A stretch of DNA of 64,000 bases from Epiperipatus broadwayi (GCA_028023455.1 JAQFVV010000346.1:312001-376000); one strand, 5' to 3'. Numbered from the stretch's first letter, positions 11,271 to 22,800 are shown. A program made the numbers and translations. The notes: generated from the sequence alone by a model not told the origin.

Positions 11271-11705
11271 TGTAATGTTTCCCATCTTTGGTTTACGTTT
11301 TTAACTTATTTTTTTATCTGACGTCAAACATTCATCCTTATCCAAACTAAAATTTACGTTTATTCTTTCATCCCGAAGATAAATTTTTACAGTGACGTGT
11401 ACCTTATTGACAGCCCTTCCCATACAAAGTTTTCCCCTAATTTTTAGTCATTCATCCCTCTAACGAAGTTTTCCCGAATTCTGGGTCATTCAAAAGGGGT
11501 TAGAGAAGAAGCGGACTGCAAAACACACGTATATAAGGGAATTGCAATAATTCTAACCCTCCCAGTTTTAACTTCTAAGTAGATCTCCACATTTATGGAC
11601 AACGTCCTTTTTTTTTGTCCATTGCCAAGCGCCAATTTGCTAGTTAACAAGGATCGTAGGATCTATTAAATATTTGTCTGACTCAGCAATTTAACTCTAT
11701 GCCCA
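11271..11705 (-). repeat. 5' LTR (minus orientation) of the LTR element
   Basis: On the + strand it begins TGTAATGTTTCCC and ends CTCTATGCCCA; on the minus strand it is TGGGCATAGAG...ACATTACA, the usual TG...CA boundary. A TATATA-type box (CGTATATAAGG on the + strand near 11528) lies within it. Confidence 0.85.
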
Positions 11706-14249
11706 TCTTAATGTTCAGGGCATGGTAGCGCATTGCGCCAAAGAAAAAACGAAGAGTGAACTAACTTTTAAATCGAATCTTTCCTATAAATTTCTATTTA
11801 ATTCCCACTAAAAGCCAAAATAAACCTTTTAAAATCCCCCACACACTTTTCTACCTAACCTGTTTGTTTTAATCTATTATTAGAGGCATACCAGCACGCA
11901 CATGTATCTGATTTTGAAATACATAAGAAATTACCTCACATGTATCGAAATAAATTAACAGCTTAATTTAATATTCAAGAATATTTTATCTTAAGAAAAC
12001 AATGAAATGGCATAATCATGTATACGATAAATGTTTTAATGAATTACAGTTAAAAGATTTAAAAAAAACAAATAATACATGCATATTATTAGATTATTGC
12101 ACAGTTTCAGTTTGATTAGATTTAAGGATTGAAATGACATAAGATGTGTATATTTACCGGTATTACAGAGTCTGTAGAACCTGCGTATATGTTTCTGAGT
12201 GCACTCGTAATTTAATCCCGGGATTTAGCATAGGTAAAATATGGCGTCGTTCTCTTCTGCTTAATATTCCAACCATTTAGTCCATCTAAAGTAACATTTA
12301 TTTTGCTATTTTTTTTTCTTTTCCTTTGAATATATTCAGGAATGGCGGTCCATCTGCACTAGACCCAAATAGTTATGGTTCTGAAGGGCAATTGGGGATG
12401 TTGAAGGTCGTATATATATTCCAATGGTTTACGTGGCATAGATAGAGAACTAGAGTCCTAACATAGGACCCGGCACGATGGTGACTTTACCCATGCGATC
12501 CATGAGGTTTCCTTTGTTTTATTTTCAGTTCGCACACAATCTGTCCAGCAACGAACATAGCAATCACAGTTTATTCCCGATCTTTGCTGCTTTGTGGCCA
12601 ATTTATTAAAATTTTCTTTTTTTAGATCTTCTTCCCCCTCAGCTCAGCAAAAACACTATTTTTTTTTCAAAATTAATAATCTAAGTTTCCTTTCTCCTTA
12701 TCTCTGGTATTTTTTTTTGTTTTCAAAAAAATGCCAACAAAAGAAAAACTACTTAGCAACCTCGACTTTTCCTTTTTTTTTTTTTTCAATTCTTGGAACT
12801 TTTTAATTGCACTCTTTTCGTTGACTTTAACTAGACAAAAGAAGTCTAAAAGAATTTAATAGTTAATGGATATTCCACATTCATTACTTTTAAAAAACTA
12901 TTTCCACAAAATCCGAATATTTACAATACATCAATCCATTTAATATAAAAAATGAGATAGCCATCAGGTAGTTAGATCTCTTTCTTGAACAATAAGAGAT
13001 ACGTTTGGCTAATTAATCAGGAAATAACTGTAAAAGAAACCTTTTTTTTTTTCCAAAAACATTTACCTATTGAAGCAGTCGGATCTGAGTTCGATCCTAG
13101 CTTCATGACATCTAGCCATAAACTCACTTCAAACCCTAATACTAACCTTAAATTTCCGATGCAATGGGGCTTTATACGTTCAACCACGCTAATTTCCATA
13201 AAGAAAAACTTATCTCATAAATGTATGTTAAAATTAATTCGTTTGAGTTTAAATTGATCAATGCTATTAATAAATTCATGATAGAATTATTCATGAATTT
13301 ATATATATAACAACTGCATGGATTGTGCGTATATATTTGTAAATATTTAAATATATATAATTGTTCGAAAGTTTCATTGCGTTGGGAATGTTTGTTTTTA
13401 CTTTAAATAATTTATTAAAACTTTAATGATTAAAAGCTACATTCTTTCGATAAACTTTCAGATTTTCCCTTTCCAAAACAATGGGTTAGGTTTTATTAAT
13501 TAGAAAAAAAAGATAAGTATTTGAAATTTAAGGATTTCCTAATTAAAATCATTTTCTGATTTTAAGAATTCATTTTTTAATTAGAAAATGAATTCAAGTT
13601 AGTGAGTTTGAAAGCCTTATCGTAGGAATGTATATCTAAAAACAACCAGTAAATTTTGTTACATTGGTAACGAAAGAAGCGCTAGCCCGGAGGCATCAAA
13701 TGTAGTATATATAGCTCTGAAAAGTTTGGAGAAGCCATCTTTGTTGTAGAGAAGTGCAGTAAAGTCTATGCATTTTAAATCATGAATTCAAATAGTGTTC
13801 CTATCATGGTAAGGGGCTAAACGTCAGGAATCTGGCTATTGTTCCTGAAGTCCCCCAGAAATCTTCAACGAAGCTGCTGAATCTTTTCCGGACCAATCAT
13901 GCTGCTAAAATTGTGAAAATTCATTAAAATACTGTTCAAGTAATCGACCAAATGCATGCCTACGTTTTCCTCACCTGGACATGTAAACTAAGGATCCAGC
14001 CCATAATGAACCTTAAACGTTCTGGCCAATTTCCGAACTTTACTTTACACTCCCTTTAAGAGCTCTTTTCATTCTTTAATGTAATAATCTCTGTGGAAAA
14101 CTTTTATTCATGCTATTTTAAATTATGTCATAATTCTAAATCTCTAGTCCTTAGATTTAATTCTCCTTTCTTACGATGGCGGTTCATTTACTAAATTATA
14201 TATATATTTTGTGTGATTTATTAATGTCGTTTATTTTCAATTGTATGCC
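11706..14249. other. Unassigned non-coding stretch
   Basis: No gene. A GAGTTCGATCCTAGC B-box-like word occurs at 13090, but no A box at a suitable distance, so I do not call a SINE. The stretches 12170-12600 and 13640-14050 are less AT-rich and may be unidentified repeats. A palindrome GAATTCATTTT...AAAATGAATTC sits at 13567-13596. Confidence 0.4.
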
Positions 14250-14388
14250 AATAATCTTTCGACTCGATGAGCTCCTTTGTCCCATTTGCTTTGTGAAAAT
14301 AATATAATATTAATTCTGATAGTAAATTCTCGCCCATTAGAACTAGGTTTATACAGTTCTATTAATCATCGAGTCGAAAGAAATTATT
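14250..14388. mobile_element. Small MITE with 21-bp inverted termini
   Basis: AATAATCTTTCGACTCGATG (14250-14269) is inverted at 14367-14388 (CATCGAGTCGAAAGAAATTA). The 96-bp interior is unique and non-coding. Confidence 0.75.
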
Positions 14389-14924
14389 AAATGTTTGTTA
14401 TTTTTATAATTGGCTAATAATAAATTATTAGCTCTGTTTCTAATCTATGCCCCAGCTATTTTTTCGTATTCAACAATGTGTATTATTTATTCACATATAA
14501 TCTTAAATTTTTTTTTGCAAAATGGCCGATAAAGGAATCAATCAAATATATTCTAATTCAAATTTCAGTTACTTGCTATTTAGATTCAGGAAGGGCACGA
14601 TATTTGGGGCATGATTAATATAATTTTATAATGCGTTAAAATAGATTTAGTTAAAAGCTTGTTTGACTTTAATTAATTTGATCAAGTCATCACGTAGAGC
14701 ATTCTATAATTAAATTTTATTTTTCAAACGGTGACCATCAAGTCATCATCTTCAACGTTGCTGGCGTAGGGCTATCGTTCGTTTCGCAAGCTTGTCGGTG
14801 ATGATACTTCTGATATTTTTATTATAGAGGAAGAAAGCACTTCCTCCCCCGCTCATGTTATATTTGGAACACCAAAGGCTCGTAGTTACAACTCGGCCTG
14901 GCTCTCCCGTGTTCCACATCTACT

Positions 14925-15045
14925 TAAAGGGCATAAGACTTGTCAAATACAAGCCGCCATACTACTTTTAAATCACCTCTCCTTAAAGGGCAGTAAGACT
15001 TGTGAAATGCAAGCCGCCATAGGACTTAGATCATCAACCAGCTAT
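14925..15045. repeat. Tandem duplication, about 62 bp unit
   Basis: CTTAAAGGGCATAAGACTTG and then TCAAATACAAGCCGCCATA (from 14922) recur at 14984 with an extra G and few changes. The local sequence (14740-15060) is richer in G+C than its surroundings. Confidence 0.8.
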
Positions 15046-15987
15046 TGTCTTTCAATTTCATTTTATAGCTCGTAATTCGTCAGCACTGTTGCCTCTGTTG
15101 CGGTAAATTCGCTCTGATGCTCGTAATTCATGACGAAGTGATTTCAATTAAAGTCGAACAAATTCTCAATATATTTAATTAAATAAGTTTTCTAATAAAA
15201 GGTTAAAGTTATGCCCTAAATATGTATCTTGCTCTTCATGAACGGATTTGCGAATGAAAATAAATCTCACATTCTTTCATGTAAAATTAGAGTAATAATG
15301 TCCTTTACAAATGAATACCTTTATCTGCCTTTATTTTCTTGTTGGGGGCATAGACATAGAATTCCATAATATTGCTTAATACTCATTGGCATATAATAAG
15401 GACTGCCACTCTTATTATAATTATAAACTTTGTTTAAGGACTAGAATTAATTAATGTAATCATTATTTAAAATTCAAACAAAAATTATTATTAAATATTT
15501 TCTAAACACACTTGGTTTCTTAGTTTCTTAATTATCTTATTCCATAATTATTTAATGTTAATGCTCACTGTCTGTGTTGGCAACCCGAACATATACATAT
15601 GATTCAATTTAAAAAAGTATCTTAAGTTAATTAATTATCCGATATTAGTGTCAGTTCAAGGGTCTCTAATCCTCACCAACTGTTGAGCTAGTTTCTTGGC
15701 GCATAGCACTGTGCCGTCAATTTCTACTAATCTGAGCTGGTGAGTTGGGTTTAAATTCAGTTTGAACCGCCTGAGTTTGGATCCGACTTGCAGTTTAGGT
15801 GGTGGTGTTTTTTCGACTGGTACACTATATACATGTACGCTAATTAAAATATTTACCTATACCCATCATTCCAGGAAATACACATGCGTTTGTCTGTGCG
15901 ACTTTTCCAATAATAACTATAAAATAATAATAAAATCTACATTTTCTCTCCTTTTGTAACAGGGTTTGAACTCAGTTCCTGTTACAG

Positions 15988-16187
15988 TTTATTCATTAAA
16001 TTTCTCAAAGATGATAACGCTACCTACTGAAGGTGAAAAGGTTAGTGTTTATAATACCTGTTTTACATTTGAAATAATCAACAAATCAATTTTAATAGTT
16101 GATTATTTTAAGTGTAAAACAGGTATTGGATTTTAAATAAGGTAAACATTAGTAGTGATATCATCTTTAATAAATTTAATGAATAAA
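15988..16187. mobile_element. 200-bp foldback MITE
   Basis: TTTATTCATTAAATTT at the left is inverted at the right (AAATTTAATGAATAAA). The arms meet as AATACCTGTTTTACA...TGTAAAACAGGTATT around a small loop near 16085. Just upstream, TGTAACAGG/CCTGTTACA (15955-15986) forms a separate 9-bp stem. Confidence 0.75.
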
Positions 16188-16419
16188 TCTCATTTACATT
16201 TTTTATCCGTCAGATATGACGTGAGAAATTAAGCACCTTTGGTAAAAAATCTGATTTGTAAGATTAATATACTTTACTTTAGACAATTATTCTTTTAACT
16301 AATATTAAGATAAAAGCGAATTATTATTAATTTTAGAATTAATATGTTTCAGCAGTTGTTTCTACATTTATATTCGTGCTATTTCAGCATATGGTAATCC
16401 GTTACTCCAATTTTATTTA

Positions 16420-16565
16420 AATTGTATATATTCTATTAATAATATAATCATTTAAAGTGATATTAAATACTACTAACTGAATTTAATTGTCGTAGTTTTT
16501 ATCACGGAAGAAATTATAACTTCGTGCTGCCTCTGGCTTCCAGACATAGCAATTGGCACAATTAT
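16420..16565 (+). repeat. Left terminal-repeat fragment of the gypsy element
   Basis: Matches 22655-22800 in the blocks TATATATTCTATTAATAAT(A/G)TAATCA, TT(A/T)(A/T)ACTAA, TTTTA(T/C)CA(C/G)GGAAGAA and CTGGCTTCCAGA(C/G)ATAG. It could be the 3' part of an LTR or the leader with the primer site (TGGCTTCCAGA). Confidence 0.55.
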
Positions 16566-16649
16566 ATTTTGAATCTTGAATCAGATTAGAGATATAGATC
16601 TGCTAATGTGCAGTCGTCAATAGGGGAGTTTTACATCAGTGAGGCAAGT

Positions 16650-17290
16650 AGTTGGCCCCTATGTAAAACACAGAAAAATATCTTTATTAACCAAATTGAA
16701 GATGATAAAAATTCAAATAGCAACACTACTATGTTTTGACAGTAAAGGAATGATAGACATAGCATTCTCTGAGCCTAATCCTGAAAATTTTACATACGAT
16801 CAAATTAAGGATTGATTATTATATTATTTTAATCCCCATTCCTCTAGGCATATTGCCAGACTTCATTTCCATGACTGCTATCAGGGTAGGAATGAAAAAG
16901 TAAATTGCCCTTCATGAGCTAGCAAAAGGTTGCATCTATGGCTCACACCTTGATGAAGCTCTGCCGGAGCAGTTTCTGGGGGGGGGATGATTAGCAAGGC
17001 AATAATTATTAGCCGATAGTGATATTAATTATAATAAAATTAAAGGGGGGGGGTAGCTTACAAACTAGTTCTCGAGCAATCTCATAAGTTCACTGAACTT
17101 AAAGGAAATGGCAACATGCAAACTGACATTTGCAAATGAATAACTCAAATAGGAAAGAATCAAATAATTGCAAAAACAATAATGGTAGCTGAAAAAATGT
17201 ATGTTTTTATTATGGTAAAAATGGCCATAAGGTCAGCAGGAGGACTCTTGCAAGAAAGAAGATCACATCGAAATGATGTGTAGAAATAAA
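16650..17290 (+). pseudogene. gypsy gag and zinc-knuckle remnant
   Basis: Near 16840 one frame reads HIARLHFHDCYQGRNEKV; after a frameshift it continues as HELAKGCIYGSHLDEALPEQFLG. This is a typical Ty3/gypsy capsid segment (F..R.Q...EsV..Y...L..L...C.FG..LDE.LRD.FL). Near 17195 a CYFCG-like then KNGHK run marks a zinc knuckle with damaged Cys/His spacing. Confidence 0.6.
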
Positions 17291-17429
17291 AAGGGCAAAC
17301 CTGGTAAAGACAGAAATAATTGGGTTATATTTAATAATCAGGGAAATTAATTAGTCGATATTAAAAATATGTCGATGTCCAAAGGAGATAGAATAATGCT
17401 AAAATTAAAATTGTGTGACTAGCCTATAT

Positions 17430-17570
17430 TCATGGAGATTGACAGTGGGAATGGGGTATCCCTAGTTTCAATCCAGAAATGGTCTGTAAACAACAAATTG
17501 TACAAAACCCCTGACAATTGAGAAAACTGAATTAAAAGTCTTGGATGTAAAAATGGTAATGTGATTAAAA
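17430..17570 (+). pseudogene. gypsy aspartic protease remnant
   Basis: The + strand reads PIFMEIDSGNGVSLVSIQKW. MEIDSGNGVSLVS is the retroelement protease flap-and-catalytic motif (usually ELDTGSAVSVIS) with an Asp-Ser-Gly centre. The frame is closed upstream and downstream, and the hAT-type element follows at 17647. Confidence 0.6.
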
Positions 17571-17646
17571 TTAAAGTTATAATCAAAGCTCTTGTGAGTA
17601 GAATAGAGAGAAAAGTATTTGACTTACCTCTATACTTGTTTTATGC

Positions 17647-18177
17647 CAGTGTTCTTCAACCCTTGGTCTGCGGCCCGGTGCCGGGCCGCGGAACTTTTCT
17701 GCAGGTCCGTGTGCTAGACAGGCAGTAAAAAGATTGTAATAATAAATAAGAGTTTAAACTTTTAATTAATATAGCCAATTTTTATTTATTTTTTCATCTC
17801 ATTTTTACTCAATTAAAAAAAAAAGAAAACGGAACGAAAACAAAATCTAATCAATCATTCATAAATTAATTTGTTTTTCTAGTTATCACAGATGTTTATT
17901 TGGGGGGGGGGGGGTAGAATTAAATTTTTTATTACTTTTCTAAAAAAATTTAAAAAAAAGTTTTTTATTATATAAACTCCATATATATATATAAAAACTT
18001 TATCTTATATATTTAACATTGTTGTTTTGATCAGTTATAACAATTATGCTTATCTTTAAGAAAATTTATCTATAGACTTCCGCTGGTCTGCGAAATCTTA
18101 TCCTTATTTTTGCTGGTCCGCGGAACCTTATCCTTATTTTTACCGGTCCGCAGGTGTGAAAAGGTTGAAGACCACTG
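17647..18177. mobile_element. Non-autonomous hAT-type transposon inside the gypsy element
   Basis: Ends are CAGTGTTCTTCAACCCTTG and, inverted at the right, CAGTGGTCTTCAACCTTTT. The flanking 8-bp duplication is TTTTATGC (17639-17646) and GTTTATGC (18178-18185), one mismatch. CAGTG(G)-type termini with 8-bp duplications are characteristic of hAT elements. A GC-rich hairpin (CGGCCCGGTGCCGGGCCGCG near 17671) and repeated GGTCCGCGGAACCTTATCC-like units near the right end are subterminal repeats. No coding frame is present; 531 bp. Confidence 0.88.
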
Positions 18178-18299
18178 GTTTATGCTCCAATTAACCCACT
18201 AATCGGGCATGACTCATTCAGAAAATTGGGCATAGAATTGACATTCATAAAAAAAAATTAAATTGGAAATGAGTGACAATTTTCCTAAGTTGTTTAAGG

Positions 18300-18960
18300 G
18301 GAATTGGGTAAAATTAAAACATCTGTTTCATTAGATAATCCCTGAGGACATACCTATTATTTGCAAATTGTGTAAGGTTCCATTTTTTCAGAAAGAAGGA
18401 GTAGAGAAGGAAATTAACGAATTAATTGAGGCATGTTAGAACCCTCAGAAAAATATGATTGGGCTACACCATTTAATTATTACTAAACCCAGATGACAAA
18501 TACTATCAGATATCTGTTAACAAAGCTATTGGTAAAAACCTATACCCTGTTCCCATTACTATAGAATTAATAGCATCTCTGCAGAAATCTAATTTTTTAG
18601 GAAAATTAAATTTAAATGTTACTTTCCAACAGATACCAATCACTGAGAAACCACTGAAATATTAACTTTAATCACACACATAGGGTTATTTAAATGCAAC
18701 AGGCTTCTGTTTGGGATAACTTGTGCTCCTAGCAATATTTCAGTCAAAAATTGAAACTCAATAGAATTAAGGGTGCCATTCCATTTTTTGATGACATTCT
18801 TGTTAGAATTTGTTTAATTAGTGTATGCAAAAAGCTTGATGAAATTAGGGCCAAGCATAATATCCACAAATATATCTGGAAAGCTCGTGAAATTAAGTAT
18901 TTGGGCATATCATTTCAAAAAAATGTCACATCTCCAGCCCCAGAATAGGCTAAACCTAGC
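18300..18960 (+). pseudogene. gypsy reverse transcriptase remnant
   Basis: Recognisable pieces in order: EGVEKEINELIEAC near 18400; ETTEILTLITHIGLFKCNRL and LFGITCAPSNI near 18650-18735; RIKGAIPFFDDILV near 18762; and KYIWKAREIKYLGISFQKN before SPAPE near 18875-18945. The FDDIL motif corresponds to the catalytic YxDD box, here with Phe. The open frame 18751-18948 covers the end of the palm. Several stops and shifts. Confidence 0.75.
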
Positions 18961-19429
18961 AGAAGTCCTAAGTAATTACAGGTTTTTCTAGGACTTAGAA
19001 ATTATTTTGGAAGTTAAAGCATATCAGCCAGACCAAACAAATAGATTCCCAAATATTTTAGCTCTTGCATAATGAGATGGCTGAACATTCTGATAAGTTA
19101 TGACTATATACTGGAATGTAGGAAGGGAAAGCAAATAGGGCGTGCCAACGATCTCTCGTATGACTGACCAGACTTAATCCTATCAAAAGGAAATAGAAAT
19201 TAATTATACTGATGTGTTAAAAGAGTCAAACCCTTAATAGCAAAACAGTAGCCGCATGGACAGACGATGATAGCGGCTATCAATAGATTATAAATCAAAT
19301 CGTACTGGTTGGTCAAATCATCAGCCAACTTTTCTACATAAAGTGCTATGAAACACTCGTGAGAAATTATCTCTCTGCTAAGACTGCATTCTAATGGGTG
19401 ATCACATGTTAATCCAGAAAGGGCTAGAA

Positions 19430-20290
19430 ATCAAATATTGAAATTATTGCACGATCATCTGGGAATTGTCAGAGCAAAGGCATTAGCCCGTAGTTATGTC
19501 TGGTGGTTGAACTAATGCTGATATTGAAAGTTTTATTAAAATTGTAATAACTCATTTGTCCACTAAAGCACCACTATCAAAAAGTTTGAAACATAGACAA
19601 AAGTGGGGAGGTCATGGCAGTGCCTCCACATCAATTACTGTGGCCCAATTGATGAACATTTATTCTTCATAATAGTTGATGTGTATTCATGGTGGACCGA
19701 ATATTAATACTAGTTCTTATGTGATACTGGATAAATTATGCAAAATTTATTTTTACCACTGTTCTCTTGACACTTTAGTTTCAGGTAGTGGAATTGGTTT
19801 TGCATTAGAGAAGTTCGAGGAGGCTATGCAAATATGGGACATAATACTCACACCTCCTTATCACCCTCACTCTAACGGATTGGCCGAAAAAGCCATTCAA
19901 AACCTAAAGTCATCCATTAACAAAAACTGGGATAACAAGAATACAGGAAGCAGTTTTTACTGCATTGTTTTATCAGCAATTTCCTGCAGCTAAATGAGGA
20001 AAATCACCTGCTGAAGTATGTTTAGGTTGTAAGCTGCGTACTAAATTAAACATTGTATCTACAGATGATCTTAAATGAACAGACAGTTCTTATAAGTTTG
20101 AACCTGATGAAAAGAGTGTGGTAAAAAATAATCCGAAAAAATTCTAGTCAGAGGCTGTAATTATACGTCACCTATCAAAGCAGGTGAGACTGCGTATTAG
20201 CAAGGGAAAGATATTAAGCAAGCACATTAATCGACTACATGATGACAAAAGTGTGAATGAAATACCTGATTTATTTAATCAAAATATATA
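19430..20290 (+). pseudogene. gypsy integrase remnant
   Basis: HDHLGIVRAKALARSYVWW near 19450 is the end of the zinc-binding region. LHINYCGPIDEHLFFIIVDV with YSWWTE near 19625-19700 holds the first catalytic Asp region. LVSGSGIGFALEKFEEAM and PPYHPHSNGLAEKAIQNLK in frame 19676-19993 hold the second Asp region (Asp replaced by Ser or Gly) and the catalytic Glu. A C-terminal stretch (about 20090-20280) ends HINRLHDDKSVNEIPDLFNQ. Inactive. Confidence 0.8.
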
Positions 20291-20500
20291 AAATGCGCTA
20301 ACATGCATAAGCACACAAGGCTAAAAACAAATAAAGAAAATATATATCATTTTTTTATTTTATTTTAATATCTATTCCATTAAATGGCTAAGCGCTTTCA
20401 AGGGTCAAAGCCTTCATAATCATAGCCGTTTTCCAAACTATAATAAATTGTGTGCTTGTGTGTGTTAGCGCATTTTATATATTTTGATTCATAATTAGCC
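20276..20500. repeat. Inverted repeat just after the gypsy integrase
   Basis: TCAAAATATATAAAATGCGC followed by TAAC and an AAGCACACA word (20278-20318) is inverted at 20452-20494 (TTAGCGCATTTTATATATTT core). The loop of about 130 bp contains CTTTCAAGGGTCAAAGCC. Right after it, a + strand stretch reads LNVDIKAEMEFTHIDEDQLS and then TAEEVKLRYSHLNELKGKEK (about 20545-20680), an unidentified coding-like remnant. Confidence 0.55.
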
Positions 20501-20885
20501 ACAAAGTATAAACTGTTTGCTGATTTATTTAAGAAAACTGACACCAACAATAAAGTACTAAATGTTGATATTAAAGCGGAAATGGAGTTTACCCATATTG
20601 ATGAAGACCAACTAAGCACAGCAGAGGAAGTGAAGTTGAGATATAGTCACCTCAATGAGTTAAAAGGGAAAGAAAAATTCTGAACTATCTTTGGGGAAAG
20701 TGTGTTATGTATGTATATAATAAATAGATATATTCATTAAATTAAAATCTAGTATTTCAAAGATAAGTAAAACTTAAAAAAATAATAAATAGTAACATGA
20801 GATCAGAAAAGATTAATTAGGACCTAAGTAGAGTGAAATAGTAATTAGTTAAATCTCTAGAGATGAAATTTCTTAAGTAAATATG

Positions 20886-21840
20886 GTAGTTACATATTTA
20901 CCTTGCTACGACGTCATCCTGAAGATGTACTACTCGAATCTTTTGATCTTTAAGATAACATACTAGTGATTTGCGGACAAAGTTAATTGCTAAAATTTGT
21001 CTACATATCACATGGAGACATTACGTCAAAGATCGCAAGATTATAATAGGATGCCCTCTTGGTAATGACATCACAGCAAGGTAAATACAGTGAAGAAGCC
21101 ATGTAGTACAGAGATATCGGTGCCCACCATGTTTGTCCATCCTGAAAAAAAAAATTGGTCGCAAAATAGGAAAATGCAAGATAAATAGCACTACAAAATT
21201 AATAAATAGGACTAAACGTCCTAAAAGGAAATTTTGAAAGAATGATTATTTTTAAAAAAAAAACCTGTCGTAAAGTGAAAATGTTGTCTTTTTTCTTATT
21301 AATATAACAGCGAGTCTACAATTAAAGATACTAAACATCTTAAAAGAAATTTTGAAAGTGATTTTTTTAAAAAAAAAAAGCCTGTCGTAAAGTGAAAAGG
21401 TCGTCCTTTTTCTTATTATTATAACTGTGAGTCTACAAATAATAATTCTGTCATCTTAAAAGTATTATATATAAAATTATGACCCTTTTTTTTAGTGGAA
21501 ATAACTATGATTTACAACTACTGTGATTTACAAGGGAAATGCAAGACGAATATCACTACAAAATGTGTAAAAAATCACTTATAAATTACTGTTTTTTTAT
21601 TAAAAAATCACTGGAAAATTAATGTGTCACACGCCGCCACTGTAATTGGGAAAAAACCACTTTTTAAATTTCGCAGGTCAAAAAATCAAATCTCATGGGT
21701 CACAATAATCACCATTCCTATGGATTAGTCATGTCAGTATCTTCGTTGCCATGACAGCGTTCGGGTAGTCTTTCGACTACGCTTATTGGCAGAAACAATG
21801 TTGAGTATGATGATATCATAGCAAGGTAAATACATGACTG
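20886..21840. repeat. Three inverted/direct copies of an end motif around tandem repeats
   Basis: TTACATATTTACCTTGCTAC at 20890 is inverted at about 21068-21090 (CACAGCAAGGTAAATACAGT) and again at about 21810-21833 (CATAGCAAGGTAAATACATG). Between the last two lie a 119-bp tandem repeat and two copies of GCAAGATAAATAGCACTAC-like sequence (21176, 21541). The layout suggests nested non-autonomous elements sharing one terminus. No coding capacity. Confidence 0.5.
21210..21460. repeat. Tandem repeat, about 118 bp period
   Basis: ACTAAACGTCCTAAAAGGAA at 21211 recurs as ACTAAACATCTTAAAAGAAA at 21329. Shared AAAAAACCTGTCGTAAAGTG, CTTTTTTCTTATTA and GAGTCTACAA(A/T)T blocks follow; a third, broken unit starts near 21440. 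Confidence 0.8.
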
Positions 21841-22276
21841 CCAACCTATAATAATTAAATGATTGAGTTCTGGATTTAGGCATTAATAACCACCCAAGAA
21901 TCAAAAAAGTAGAACGCCACAGTCAAAGATGTATCCTGAGTAAGTTAATTAATTATCGGTGGGATCGGAAATACGAACAATCAGAAGAGAAGAAATTGAA
22001 TAATTAATTTATGATAGTAAAGTTTAAAGGAGAATCATTCATGTGAAGAAGCTTCATATGTGTGGATGGACTTTTAACCTTGGTGCTGTATGTAACCGTA
22101 TATACCTTAAGTTTCTATTGCAGAGAACTTGCCTCCGAATGTCTACAAAGCAAGCCTAGAGACCGAACAGGTCATATAGATCTTTATTATTTCTGTATGC
22201 TTTCATGCTTATGTATATATTATAAATTGTAAAACCAAAACTGCCTAACTATTTTAGTAATAAATAAAATGCAAAA

Positions 22277-22649
22277 CCATAAAACAATACAATATACTAT
22301 ACTAGGTAAAATCCAAAATTTTCACCAAAATCCTTACCATGGTTTCATCTACAAATAGACCTTCTCAAATGAAAATCAAATTAAAGGAACAAGCATATAT
22401 ATACAAACAAACCTTCCCATAATTCATTTCCAACACCACCTTCCCTTAATATCAAAAGATGTCTTCACAAGATTGAATCTTACGGGAATGTTTGTTTGTA
22501 TATATATGTTTGTTCCTTTAGTTCGATTTTCACTTGAGAAGGTTTTAATTTTCATTTGAGAAGGTATATTTGTAGTAGATGAAACCGTGGTTGTGTAAGG
22601 ATTTTTGATAAAAATTTTGGATTTTATCTAGTATTGTATTGTTTTATGG
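22277..22649. mobile_element. Long-arm foldback MITE
   Basis: CCATAAAACAATACAATA at the left pairs with TATTGTATTGTTTTATGG at the right. Arms of about 155 bp remain alignable (TCCAAAATTTT, GGTTTCATCTAC, CTTCTCAAATGAAAAT, AAAGGAACAA, TATATATACAAACAAAC) around a short central spacer. No coding frame. It separates 22276 from the gypsy-related repeat at 22655. Confidence 0.8.
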
Positions 22650-22654
22650 CTTAT

Positions 22655-22800
22655 TATAAATTATATATATTCTATTAATAATGTAATCAACTGTCTGTTA
22701 TTAAATAGTAATAATTGAACTTAGTAGCTGTAGATTTTACCAGGGAAGAATTTCAAACTTGATGCTGAAAGGGGGAACAAGAATCTGGCTTCCAGAGATA
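22655..22800 (+). repeat. Right copy of the gypsy flanking repeat
   Basis: Direct-repeat partner of 16420-16565, lying immediately downstream of the foldback element at 22277-22649 and ending where the Penelope-like tail starts. Confidence 0.55.

Larger units (their letters stand above)
9902..11705 (-). mobile_element. LTR retroelement (gypsy-like), gag only, minus strand
   Basis: Two direct repeats flank a 970-bp interior: 9902-10298 and 11271-11705. On the minus strand the right copy is the 5' LTR. It is followed within one base by TGGACTCCCAACGATGGGG (complement of 11251-11269), which resembles a tRNA primer-binding site of the TGGCGCCCAACGTGGGG type. A gag-like segment with frameshifts fills the part next to the 3' LTR. 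No protease, RT or integrase is present, so this is an internally deleted, non-autonomous copy. The two LTRs differ by point changes and a 38-bp indel, so the insertion is not recent. Confidence 0.75.
16420..22800 (+). mobile_element. Decayed Ty3/gypsy retrotransposon, + strand
   Basis: In order on the + strand I can read gag (about 16650-17050), a CCHC-type zinc knuckle (about 17200), an aspartic protease block (about 17430), reverse transcriptase (about 18300-18960) and integrase (about 19430-20280). All carry many stops and frameshifts. Related sequences at 16420-16565 and 22655-22800 bracket it and look like terminal-repeat fragments. The body is interrupted by a 531-bp hAT-type element (17647-18177). 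After the integrase, about 2.3 kb of tandem and inverted repeats precedes the right flanking repeat, so further insertions are likely. Dead element. Confidence 0.75.

Noticed and set aside
12985-13199. Opposed frames with a B-box-like GAGTTCGATCC as a SINE
   Set aside because: No A box at proper spacing and no second copy seen in the window.
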